From positions 1 through 45,925 of the forward strand of contig PFRF01000056.1 of the NCBI GenBank assembly GCA_002788395.1: a DNA stretch of 45,925 nt, in the 5' to 3' direction. A program made the position numbers and the translations under genes. The notes beneath the pieces are model-generated. The model was given only the letters and a program-made list of their open reading frames with translations, did not search any database and had not been told where the DNA came from. This DNA comes from Candidatus Levybacteria bacterium CG_4_9_14_0_2_um_filter_35_21. Lineage in GTDB: Bacteria > Patescibacteriota > Microgenomatia > Levybacterales > UBA12049. This document shows positions 18,120 through 27,261 of this stretch, piece after piece (positions within the stretch are counted from its first letter, which is position 1; every line of letters begins with the position of its first letter).

Positions 18120-20888
18120 TTAACCAACAGCTCCATTCAGAGTGCCATTTGCAGTCGGGCTACTGTCTGTAGTAGCTTGCGCTTGTCCAAATCCGGCAGG
18201 CGGAAGAGAAGAATCAAATTTAACTGTTTGTGTCTGATTATTTGCCTGAGCAATTAAATCCTGCTCGGGAGTATTAACAGAAGGAACAGGCGGAACCGGA
18301 GGAAGTTGCTCTTGAATAACCGGATTTACGGGAGGTTCTACCTGACTAGCTTGTCCACTTGTTGGCAATGGGCTCTGATCCGAAGTTTTTTGTGATTGAG
18401 CCTGAGAAGCCGGAGCGACAACGGCTTTGGTAAATTTAAACTCTTCCGTTTGTCCGTCGTAATCGATTAAAATTTTATCCCCTTGAATAAAGGTTTTTTT
18501 AATCATTAAAAGCGCAATTGGATTCTCGATTGCAGTCTGAACAAGCCTTCTTAAAGGTCTTGCTCCATAGATTGGATCATACCCTTCTTTTGCAAGTCTT
18601 GCTAAAGCTGCTTCGCTTGCTTCTAAATCAATTCCCTGCAAGAGTAATAATTTTTTGGTGGAATTTATTCCAAGTCTTGCAACTTCCATCATATTTTTCT
18701 CACTTAATGGCTCAAAAACCACAAGTCCATCAAACCTGTTAAGAAGTTCCGGTCTAAAGAATTTTCTAAGTTCTCCCATTAAAATCTTTGTTAATTCTTC
18801 AAATTTCTCCTTTGTATTATCCGGTTCTTTTTGCTGACCCTGCTGCCCATTGGCTTGTCCCTTAATTTTTATTTCTGCTTTCTTTGCAGCATCAACATTA
18901 TCTTGTAATTGCTGTTGAATTAATGCGCTTCCAATATTAGATGTTGCGATAATAATCGTGTTTTTAAAAGAGATTGTATTACCTTTATTGTCCGTTAATC
19001 TTCCGTCTTCCAAAAGTTGAAGAAGAATGTTAAACACATCCGGATGAGCTTTTTCTACTTCATCCAAAAGAACTATTGAATATGGCTTTGCTCTAACTGC
19101 TTCTGTTAATTGTCCTCCTTCTTCATACCCCACATATCCCGGAGGTGCCCCTATTAACTTTGCTACCTCATGTTTTTCCATATATTCACTCATATCAAGC
19201 CTGATCATGGCGTCTTCTTTGCCAAAAAGAACCTCTGCTAAAGTTTTAGCCAACTCCGTTTTACCAACTCCTGTAGGACCGAGAAAAATAAACGAGGAAA
19301 TTGGCCGGTTTACACTTGAAAGTCCAATTCTTCCTCTTCTTACAGCTTCTGCGACTAAGGTTACGGCATTTTCCTGATTTATTAATCTCTTATGAATTGT
19401 GTCTTCCAAATGAAGTAATTTTTCGCTCTCGTTTTCGGTTAATTTCGTAATCGGAATTCCTGTCCAACTACTGACAATTTTTTCTATATCTTCCTCTTTT
19501 ATTTGGTTACTTTCTTTTTTACCTTCATTTAACTCTAATCTAACTTGTGCCGAAGCTTCATCTAGAAGATCTACTGCCTTGTCCGGAAGGTAACGTTCCC
19601 CGATGTATCTCTTAGAGAGCTTAACTGATGCTTCAATTGCCTCAGGTGTTACAACAACTTTATGGAAACTTTCGTATTTTGGCGCTAAAACTTTTAGCAT
19701 TTCTATCGCTGCTTCTTCGCTTGGCTCATCTGCGATAACGGGCTGAAATCTTCTCTCAAATGCTTTGTCTTTTTCAAAATATTTACGGAATTCAGCTGTT
19801 GTAGTTGTGCCAATAATTTGTAACTGCCCACGCGCCAAGAAGGGTTTTATAATATTTGAGGCATCAAGTGCCCCCTCGGTGTCTCCGGCACCGATTATTG
19901 AATGTATTTCATCAATAAATAAAATTATATTTCCGGCTGCTTGGGTTTCTTTTATAACAGATCTTAATCTTTCTTCGAATTCCCCTCTATGAGAAGCCCC
20001 TGCAATTAACGACGAAAGATCAAGTTGGATTATTTTTTTATCCGCTAAATCCTTTGGAGCTTTTCCGGTAATAATATTTTGAGCAAGTCCCTCGACAATT
20101 GCCGTTTTACCAACACCTGCTTCGCCGATAATAATTGGGTTATTTTTAGTTCTTCTTAAAAGAATATGGGTAAGCCGCTCAACCTCCCGGTCTCTTCCCG
20201 TTATGGGATCTAATTCACCATTTTTTGCCTGCTCCGTAAGGTCAATGCCAAATTGTTCAAGGGTTGATTTTTTTCCGTAAACAAAAGTTGAGGATTTAGA
20301 TAATTGTTTTTCTACCTTTTCCTTATCTAGTCCCTTAGCTTTTAAAAAGTCCGAAGCAGCGATATTTTGGGAAAAAATTGTAACTAATAAATCTTCGGGG
20401 GAAATAAACTCAACTCCTCTTGATTTAACTGTGGAGTAGGCTTCTTCGAAAAGACGTTTTGAATTCTCCGAAAGCGTTGGTTGCCCCTCAAAAGTTCCTG
20501 TTTGTTCTTTGCTTTGAAGTTCTTGGGATAATTTTGCGACATCAACTGAAAATTTTGCTAAAAGCTGAAAGATGTCCGAATCAAATGCAAGACCTATTAA
20601 GAGTTGTTCCGGCTCTATTAGCGCCTGCTTTATTTTTTTTGCCTCTTGCTGAGCCTGATTTAGTGCTTGTGAAGTCCTACTGTCAAGATGTGACATAACC
20701 GACAAATCCTGTCTTTGGTTTGGCTGCATAGAAGAACCAACTAAATTATCTGACGCTGCTACCTGTGGCGGCGGAAATGGCGGCGGCGGTTCTTGAGCAG
20801 GCTGGGCAGGATTTGCCTGCTGAACATCTTTATGTTCATCATCACTGTCTGTGGTTAAATGTTTTAAATTAAATAAATTTCCCAACAT
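18120..20888 (-). CDS. ClpC/ClpB-type AAA+ unfoldase with Pro/Gln-rich N- and C-terminal extensions
   Basis: NBD1 GEAGVGKTAIVEGLAQ, LFIDEIHSIIGAG; NBD2 LGPTGVGKTELAKTLAE, GAPPGYVGYEEGGQLTEAVRAKPYSIVLLDEVEKAHPDVFN; short middle linker. Confidence 0.93.
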   Translation of the reverse strand: MLGNLFNLKHLTTDSDDEHKDVQQANPAQPAQEPPPPFPPPQVAASDNLVGSSMQPNQRQDLSVMSHLDSRTSQALNQAQQEAKKIKQALIEPEQLLIGLAFDSDIFQLLAKFSVDVAKLSQELQSKEQTGTFEGQPTLSENSKRLFEEAYSTVKSRGVEFISPEDLLVTIFSQNIAASDFLKAKGLDKEKVEKQLSKSSTFVYGKKSTLEQFGIDLTEQAKNGELDPITGRDREVERLTHILLRRTKNNPIIIGEAGVGKTAIVEGLAQNIITGKAPKDLADKKIIQLDLSSLIAGASHRGEFEERLRSVIKETQAAGNIILFIDEIHSIIGAGDTEGALDASNIIKPFLARGQLQIIGTTTTAEFRKYFEKDKAFERRFQPVIADEPSEEAAIEMLKVLAPKYESFHKVVVTPEAIEASVKLSKRYIGERYLPDKAVDLLDEASAQVRLELNEGKKESNQIKEEDIEKIVSSWTGIPITKLTENESEKLLHLEDTIHKRLINQENAVTLVAEAVRRGRIGLSSVNRPISSFIFLGPTGVGKTELAKTLAEVLFGKEDAMIRLDMSEYMEKHEVAKLIGAPPGYVGYEEGGQLTEAVRAKPYSIVLLDEVEKAHPDVFNILLQLLEDGRLTDNKGNTISFKNTIIIATSNIGSALIQQQLQDNVDAAKKAEIKIKGQANGQQGQQKEPDNTKEKFEELTKILMGELRKFFRPELLNRFDGLVVFEPLSEKNMMEVARLGINSTKKLLLLQGIDLEASEAALARLAKEGYDPIYGARPLRRLVQTAIENPIALLMIKKTFIQGDKILIDYDGQTEEFKFTKAVVAPASQAQSQKTSDQSPLPTSGQASQVEPPVNPVIQEQLPPVPPVPSVNTPEQDLIAQANNQTQTVKFDSSLPPAGFGQAQATTDSSPTANGTLNGAVG

Positions 20889-20892
20889 ATTA

Positions 20893-22275
20893 TTATTGTG
20901 AGCACGTAAACGGATGTCGCAGGTCCATTTTTACCATTCCTCCCCATTCCACAGCCGTAAAGCCTACTCTCTTCGGAGTAACGATTAGAGGATTCGATAT
21001 TGATATTTTTTTATTTAAAGCTTCAAAATAAATTCTAACTCTAATGAAGGTATCCGGAACAGGATTAAATAAAACCGGTTCTATAGAATCGATACTTTCT
21101 TTATCCATAACTCCTACAAAATAGTACGGAGAAGATGGTAAAACCTTTTCCCAATAATCTTTAAATTCCACACTTTCCTTTTGGTTTAATCCTAACCTTG
21201 GAAGCAAATCATCGAATAATAAAGAGAGTTCTGATTGTTTAACAACAAATCCTTTTTCCGGCTTTTTTACTAATTGATCCGGAATTTCAGACTCATAATA
21301 CAGGTATGGATAAAAATTATTGTTTGAATTAATTAAACCGCCTTTATTTGCGATTACCGTCCATCCGTCTTGCGGATAATCCGGAATTGTTAAAGTTAAT
21401 CTTCCCACTGTATTTACTTTTACGTTAACCGGTTGAGTTTCTTCCGGATATAAATAAATCGCAGGTTTACAAGAAGGAGTCCACCATGAGACATTACTTG
21501 TCGTAACAAACTGTACTTTTTTAAGCTGCAATGATTTATCACCGACCGGAATAGGAGGAATCGGTACATTTGTAGCCATATATTCATAAGCATCTTGTCC
21601 ATCTATTAAATAGATCGTGCCAAGATGCAGTAATAATTGATATGATCTATTTCTTGATTTAACAAATAAGGTTCCTATCTGGGAAACTTCCAGTGACTGA
21701 ATGGAACTTGCCGGAGGATTATTTCCGTCATGAATATATGCAATTCCTACCGACGGATCATTTGCTCCGACTCCGGATATTTCTGTTTTATTAAAACCGT
21801 ACGGTGGAAATGTAGCTGTGTCCTGAATTACAGTTACTGTTCCTCCGGAAGCTTTGCAGTTTTTAATATAATCAGGAAGTGCTGTTCCGCTCTTAAAATA
21901 TACATCAAACCAGCTATCTGTGTTACCGGCCGGAGCAGAATCCGGTGTTATAATTGCCTTATAAACAACATCTGTAATTTGCTGGCCGTACCAGTTTCCC
22001 GAAGTCATAATCCAGAGGTTTTGAGCAGTATCAACCTGTTTCATTTCATTTATTTTAGATTTGGAAATTGAAATCTGTTTTTTAATTAAACCGTAGGTAA
22101 ATCCTCCATAAGAAACTGTAATTGTAGTATCCGGAGGATCAAAATCAACACAAGAAGCGCTAGCAGAAATAGGAACAAAATCTTGATTCTTATTTGGACT
22201 AAGCGAAAATAAACCTGCCAGTCCAATTCCCGCAATTATTACAAAACCCAAGACAAGAACTATAAATTTGTTCAT
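20893..22275 (-). CDS. Membrane-anchored protein of the CKPAIYLYPEE type, unknown function
   Basis: N-terminal TM; SWWTPSCKPAIYLYPEETQPVNVKVNTVGRLTLTIPDYPQDGW. Confidence 0.6.
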   Translation of the reverse strand: MNKFIVLVLGFVIIAGIGLAGLFSLSPNKNQDFVPISASASCVDFDPPDTTITVSYGGFTYGLIKKQISISKSKINEMKQVDTAQNLWIMTSGNWYGQQITDVVYKAIITPDSAPAGNTDSWFDVYFKSGTALPDYIKNCKASGGTVTVIQDTATFPPYGFNKTEISGVGANDPSVGIAYIHDGNNPPASSIQSLEVSQIGTLFVKSRNRSYQLLLHLGTIYLIDGQDAYEYMATNVPIPPIPVGDKSLQLKKVQFVTTSNVSWWTPSCKPAIYLYPEETQPVNVKVNTVGRLTLTIPDYPQDGWTVIANKGGLINSNNNFYPYLYYESEIPDQLVKKPEKGFVVKQSELSLLFDDLLPRLGLNQKESVEFKDYWEKVLPSSPYYFVGVMDKESIDSIEPVLFNPVPDTFIRVRIYFEALNKKISISNPLIVTPKRVGFTAVEWGGMVKMDLRHPFTCSQ

Positions 22276-22302
22276 AAATTTATTGTAACACTATTATTTA
22301 AT

Positions 22303-24555
22303 CTACGAAAGATCCTTTTCCGGTCCTTCGGAAATCTCTGCCTTTTCCGTCATTTCTTTTGCTTTTTCTTCTTTTTCTCGTACACCAAGCATTGTGTCTT
22401 CTTCTTCCTGATTTTGCTTTAGTTTCCCGACAATTGATTTTGCCGCTTCAAGTTTTGCTTTAAGATAAGCAATAACTTCGGTTTGAGAAAAACCGCCAAT
22501 TAAGAGGAAGGGCAAAATATTTCCAACTGATTCCATACCCTTCTTAACATTTTGAGGATCGGTAGAAACGAGCAAATTAATAGCTTCTGTAATTTTATTA
22601 ACATCATTATTAATCCATTCATTTCTATCTTGTTGTTTCGGAGGTTCAAGATGTTGATAATTTTCCTCCCACATTTTTCTAACAGATTCGTAATCATCAA
22701 GGCTAACCTGCTGAACTCTGTTTACAACAGGGAATGGTCCGGCGGAAAGATTGGAAATGTCTGTTAGCCCTGCCTCTTCAAGAACCATCGATGCAACAGA
22801 ATTACCTTTATCTTTTGCCTCTTTTAATTTTTCCTTAAGTGACTCATCTACATTTTCCCTTTGCATTGCGTTAAGCACCGATATCGCTAAAGGATCTCCT
22901 GCCTCCTGAGCCTTTTTCAGTTGGTCTTTTACCGTAAGCAGTTTTTGTCTTTCCTGAATATTTGCGCTGTTTGGATTTGCCAATTTTTGTAAGGCAGTAT
23001 TGAGCCTAAAGGTCTCTTTCTGGGCTTGAACAACCTCCTCCGGTTTATTTATCGCATTTGCAGCCGTAAGCACCGAGTTGGCAAAATTATTGCCTTTTTG
23101 ACCCTCTTGAACTAACTTATCTTTTATGGAAGTAAACTTTTGTCTTTCTATAGATGAACTAATTTTCTTTGGATCCGCAATTCTTTCCAGTGTTTCATGG
23201 TATTTTGCAAGCTCTGCCCTTTTATCCATGTTTGTGCTTATTGAGGCTGTTTCAAACTTAGCAATATCTCTCATTGTTGGTAGACTAATATTGGTAAGTC
23301 TCATAACATCCGATTGCATTGACCTTAAATTTGCCACATTGGCATTAATACTTTGTGTTTTAATTTCGGGGATAGATATTTTAGAACTAAACGGAATTGC
23401 TCTTGCCATGCCCGAAGGCTGATGTGACGAAGGAGGTGTTCCCGGAGGAGAAGACGGCGGAGGCTTAGAGATAAATGATGATCCTCTTTCCAAAAGTTGT
23501 CTAACTGTGGAATTTTCATTAAGAGAAAATGTTTTTAAGTAATCAAGAAAAATCTGAAGCAGTAAAAACGGCAAAATTATTACAACCCAAAGCATTAAAA
23601 GCGCTACTATGTAAAGCGCAAAAGTATCTTTATTATTTACACTGTTTGTTAAAGATAAAGTCTGTTGCGGACCCCCTAATAAAATATTAATTGCAGTTGG
23701 ATAAATAACATCACTGTTTTTTGCAAAATTAAGCGGTATGTTTGCGCTGGATCTCCAAATTCCTACCAATCCTGCTAAAAATATTGCAAAAAGCGGACCA
23801 TATAAGAGCCAACGGAAAAATTCTCCAACCCAAATCTTACCGGTATTTCTAATAGGTGCATATAAAAGAAGCAATGGAAAGATTGGAGAAATAATTATAA
23901 AAAACCACAAAATTATTTTCCTAATTAAAAGAACGCCCGACATTACATAATAGGTTGCTGCAGTAAGCTTAACCAAAAGAATAGAAATAAAAGCCGATTC
24001 GTCAAAAGCAACACCATATTTGCGGTAACCCAAAAAATCTTGATATTTAAAACTAATACTTAAAAGGTTTTTTTGGGAGATAAATCCGGCTCCATCGGGA
24101 TTTTTTAAGAAAAATCCTTGAATTACGTCTATTATTTGGTAGATGAATTGAATAAGTGCAAAAGAAAATGTAACCAAAAGAATTATTAAAACAAATCTGG
24201 GAACAAAACGCATTACGGTAATGTTTCTACCCCGGGATATGATCATAATAAAGGCTGTTATAAGGATAAATATGGCAAAAAAAGCATAAACTATATTCCT
24301 AATTTGTGACCAGAAATCAGCCAACGGATTTTGAGCACCGGGGGATACATAAGACCAACTATAGTTACTAATTGTCCAGTCTAAAAATTGACCGGATCTG
24401 GCTCCTACTTTTCCCACAAAAGTAACATCGGAATCACTTACCCAGGTGTCTTCCGCAGGAGGTAAAGTCGTAGTAGTTGCAGCAAAAACAGGAGAAACAA
24501 AAAATAGCTTAAGAGCTGTTAAAAAAAGAAGCAAAACGAGCAGAATTTTCTTCAT
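22303..24555 (-). CDS. TrbL/VirB6-like polytopic membrane protein with long cytoplasmic helical tail
   Basis: Signal peptide, multiple TMs, then a 400-aa charged helical tail; directly after a TrbC/VirB2-like gene. Confidence 0.65.
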   Translation of the reverse strand: MKKILLVLLLFLTALKLFFVSPVFAATTTTLPPAEDTWVSDSDVTFVGKVGARSGQFLDWTISNYSWSYVSPGAQNPLADFWSQIRNIVYAFFAIFILITAFIMIISRGRNITVMRFVPRFVLIILLVTFSFALIQFIYQIIDVIQGFFLKNPDGAGFISQKNLLSISFKYQDFLGYRKYGVAFDESAFISILLVKLTAATYYVMSGVLLIRKIILWFFIIISPIFPLLLLYAPIRNTGKIWVGEFFRWLLYGPLFAIFLAGLVGIWRSSANIPLNFAKNSDVIYPTAINILLGGPQQTLSLTNSVNNKDTFALYIVALLMLWVVIILPFLLLQIFLDYLKTFSLNENSTVRQLLERGSSFISKPPPSSPPGTPPSSHQPSGMARAIPFSSKISIPEIKTQSINANVANLRSMQSDVMRLTNISLPTMRDIAKFETASISTNMDKRAELAKYHETLERIADPKKISSSIERQKFTSIKDKLVQEGQKGNNFANSVLTAANAINKPEEVVQAQKETFRLNTALQKLANPNSANIQERQKLLTVKDQLKKAQEAGDPLAISVLNAMQRENVDESLKEKLKEAKDKGNSVASMVLEEAGLTDISNLSAGPFPVVNRVQQVSLDDYESVRKMWEENYQHLEPPKQQDRNEWINNDVNKITEAINLLVSTDPQNVKKGMESVGNILPFLLIGGFSQTEVIAYLKAKLEAAKSIVGKLKQNQEEEDTMLGVREKEEKAKEMTEKAEISEGPEKDLS

Positions 24556-24567
24556 AACTTTCTCTAC

Positions 24568-24867
24568 TTATTTAAACCCGGGAATATGTAATATGTCAAT
24601 AGCAATTACTTGTATAAAAACATAGCCAAAAATCGCTAGTAACAATCCTATTATAGCGTATAAAATATAACTCTTGCCATCGTTAATTTTTTGCGGATTA
24701 CCTTGAGAAACAAGTATAAGATATCCCCCATAAATAATATAGAGAAGAGATACTCCTCCAATTAATCCTAAACCAATAGCATAAAATTTTGCTACAAAAC
24801 CAACAGGATCATTAGGGATACATCCCAGATCTGTAGAAGTTTCCGAAGGTAAACATGTTAATGCCAT
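24568..24867 (-). CDS. TrbC/VirB2-like small membrane protein (putative pilin)
   Basis: 99 aa, two TMs (FYAIGLGLIGGVSLLYIIYGGYLILVSQGNPQKINDGKSYILYAIIGLLLAIFGYVFIQVI). Confidence 0.7.
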   Translation of the reverse strand: MALTCLPSETSTDLGCIPNDPVGFVAKFYAIGLGLIGGVSLLYIIYGGYLILVSQGNPQKINDGKSYILYAIIGLLLAIFGYVFIQVIAIDILHIPGFK

Positions 24868-24941
24868 AAATTGATCGTAGCATATCGGAGATTTTAAAAC
24901 CAGCTTTTTTGTATCATTCTCAGAACTGATATAATTTATTC

Positions 24942-25403
24942 ATGCTTATTCATTTTGTTTGCAAAGGAAATACTTATAGAAGCAGACTTGCCGGAACATA
25001 CTTAAACTTGAGACAAATCCCAAACCTTAAAGCAACTTCTTCCGGAATTGAAGCCAAACAAAACATAAGCGGCATAATAACCTGGGAAGCGCAAAGAATT
25101 ATCCAAAACAACAAATTGACTGACTTTGAAAGCCATGTTTGGCATGAAACAACTAAAGAATTATTAGACAAAGCTGATCTAGTTGTTTTTATGCAACAAA
25201 TGCACCATAAATATTGCAAGGAAAAACTCGGGTTCAGAAAGAAAAATTTTAAGATATTTAACGTAAAGGATTTCGGAGATTATGGTTTTGGTGACGAATA
25301 TGTTTCTTTAGAAGATGACATTGAAAGAATTAAATTAAGCGAAAAAACTTTTGAGGAAATAAAGGAAAAAGTAGATAATTTGGTTAGAGAATTGGGATTT
25401 TAG
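24942..25403 (+). CDS. Low-molecular-weight protein tyrosine phosphatase-like protein
   Basis: P-loop FVCKGNTYRSRLA (CX5R) and LLDKADLVVFM. Confidence 0.75.
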   Translation: MLIHFVCKGNTYRSRLAGTYLNLRQIPNLKATSSGIEAKQNISGIITWEAQRIIQNNKLTDFESHVWHETTKELLDKADLVVFMQQMHHKYCKEKLGFRKKNFKIFNVKDFGDYGFGDEYVSLEDDIERIKLSEKTFEEIKEKVDNLVRELGF

Positions 25404-25515
25404 AACCAACCATGTTTTACTTTCTTTCCTTCGAGCTCTTTAAGCAGATTACCTTCTAAGGTTGTTTTTCAAACGCTCTTAATTTATCAACCTGTCTAAT
25501 AAATTGTCTCTCGGG

Positions 25516-26196
25516 TCACCTTTGCACTCCGGGGTAGATTTTTGTTTGGTTTGCCAAAAATTCATGGCGGTAAAGGGGTCCTAGTTCGTCGTCGCCAAAT
25601 GGTTCTGGGACAAAATTAAAACCAGCCGTTTTAAAAACCTCTAGAAAACGATGGGGTGTGTCCTCATTACCTACGAGGTAGTATTCGAAAAAACTTCGAT
25701 CCATTTGTGTTGCTACCTCATAAGTTTTTAATGAATTTGGAATATCATCCCTTGTGTTCGAAGATTCAAAAGTAAGGAAAGTAAAGTCGGCCAGATGAAA
25801 AGTAAGATTTGAAGGAAGACCTTCCTCATTTGGTGGGGAAAATAAAACATAAGTCCCTGGGTTTTCTTCGTCAAAGCAATTCAATAAAATTTTGTAATCG
25901 CTTTCTGAACCTCCCCCGCGATCATTAAAACCAAGTAATAAGCTGGGTCGTTTGTAAAATGTTTTCTCACCCTCTCGAATAGGTTCACCTGGATCGTCTT
26001 TATTTACAAATTCAACAACTACAGCCGCTTGACCAAGCATTAATTCGGCTGCTAAAAATACACCGTCACAATCTTTAGATTCACCGCGTTTCTTCTCAAT
26101 TGTGCAGTTCCAAACTTCTATTGGGTAACCAAAGGCATTAGGAACTTCCTTAATTTCTCCTTTGGGAATTAAAATAGATCTCTCAGTTTCTGGCAT
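25516..26196 (-). CDS. Hypothetical protein
   Basis: 226-aa ORF without recognised motif; no strong overlapping alternative. Confidence 0.5.
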   Translation of the reverse strand: MPETERSILIPKGEIKEVPNAFGYPIEVWNCTIEKKRGESKDCDGVFLAAELMLGQAAVVVEFVNKDDPGEPIREGEKTFYKRPSLLLGFNDRGGGSESDYKILLNCFDEENPGTYVLFSPPNEEGLPSNLTFHLADFTFLTFESSNTRDDIPNSLKTYEVATQMDRSFFEYYLVGNEDTPHRFLEVFKTAGFNFVPEPFGDDELGPLYRHEFLANQTKIYPGVQR

Positions 26197-26271
26197 AATT
26201 TGTGGATTATATCAAACTATAACAACGGTTTTCAAATTGAGGCAAAAATCGGACTTCGGAAAATAGGGGTG

Positions 26272-27174
26272 TTAAAACCAGCTTTTTTTGGAGCTGCCTT
26301 CTTTATCGAATTCTTTAAGAAGTTCTTTTTGTTGATGAGTAAGGTTTTTAGGAATGCTAATCTTGATTCGCACGTAATGACTTCCTTTTCCTGATCCTCT
26401 TGGATTAGGCACACCCTTTTGCGCCAATCTAAAAACTGTTTCAGGCTGAGTTCCTGTAGGAATCCTTAACTTTACCAAACCGTCTATTGTTTCTACTTCT
26501 ATAACGTCACCTAGGACTGCTTGGGAAAAAGAAATTTCTTTTTCCGAAACAATATCTTGTCCCTGCCTTTGGAATTTAGCACTCGGTCTTACGTCAACAA
26601 CAACATCATAATTCCCAAATCTAATTCTGGATCCATCATCAACTCCGGCAGGAATTTTTATTTTTTGAGTTTTCCCTTCAATTCTAACCTGTTTTTCTAC
26701 TCCCTTAACTGCCTCTATAAAATCTATCGTTATGGAATAAGTTGGTCTTTTCTGTCTTTGTGCACCAAAAGGAGAGCCTCCGCCGAAAAATTGAGCAAAT
26801 ATTTCAAACGGGTCGGAAAATCCTCCAAAATCCGCTCCTTCACCATTTCCGCCTCCCGATGTATAAGTGTAGGTAAATGGTCCATATTGACCACCCTGTG
26901 CCCCACCAAAAGGATTACCTCCACCAAAAGGTCCCTGACCACCTCCGGCACCTTGTTCAAAAGCTGCAGCACCAAACTGATCGTAAGCCTGCCTTTTCTG
27001 CGGATCTGATAACGCTTCGTAGGCTTTACTTACTTCTTTGAACCTTTGCTCACCATCTTTGGTTTTATTTTTATCCGGATGGAATTGCACAGCAAGCTTT
27101 CGATAAGCCCGTTTTATTTCATCTTGAGTAGCTGTTTTTCCAACACCTAAAATTTTATAGTAATCCTTATCCAT
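26272..27174 (-). CDS. dnaJ: DnaJ/CbpA-type co-chaperone lacking the Cys-rich zinc domain
   Basis: J domain MDKDYYKILGVGKTATQDEIKRAYRKLAVQFHPDKN; G/F region; C-terminal DnaJ domain without CXXCXGXG motifs. Confidence 0.9.
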   Translation of the reverse strand: MDKDYYKILGVGKTATQDEIKRAYRKLAVQFHPDKNKTKDGEQRFKEVSKAYEALSDPQKRQAYDQFGAAAFEQGAGGGQGPFGGGNPFGGAQGGQYGPFTYTYTSGGGNGEGADFGGFSDPFEIFAQFFGGGSPFGAQRQKRPTYSITIDFIEAVKGVEKQVRIEGKTQKIKIPAGVDDGSRIRFGNYDVVVDVRPSAKFQRQGQDIVSEKEISFSQAVLGDVIEVETIDGLVKLRIPTGTQPETVFRLAQKGVPNPRGSGKGSHYVRIKISIPKNLTHQQKELLKEFDKEGSSKKSWF

Positions 27175-27189
27175 AATCTGCTTATTATA

Positions 27190-27214
27190 TTATAAAAGCG
27201 CGTTTACCGCGCTT
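27190..27214 (-). terminator. Hairpin with T-containing tail between dnaK and dnaJ
   Basis: Minus strand AAGCGCGGTAAACGCGCTTTTATAATAT. Confidence 0.5.
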
Positions 27215-27261
27215 GATTTTTGATCTTTATCTTGAGCTTGCCGAACGGATGATCTTTGATT

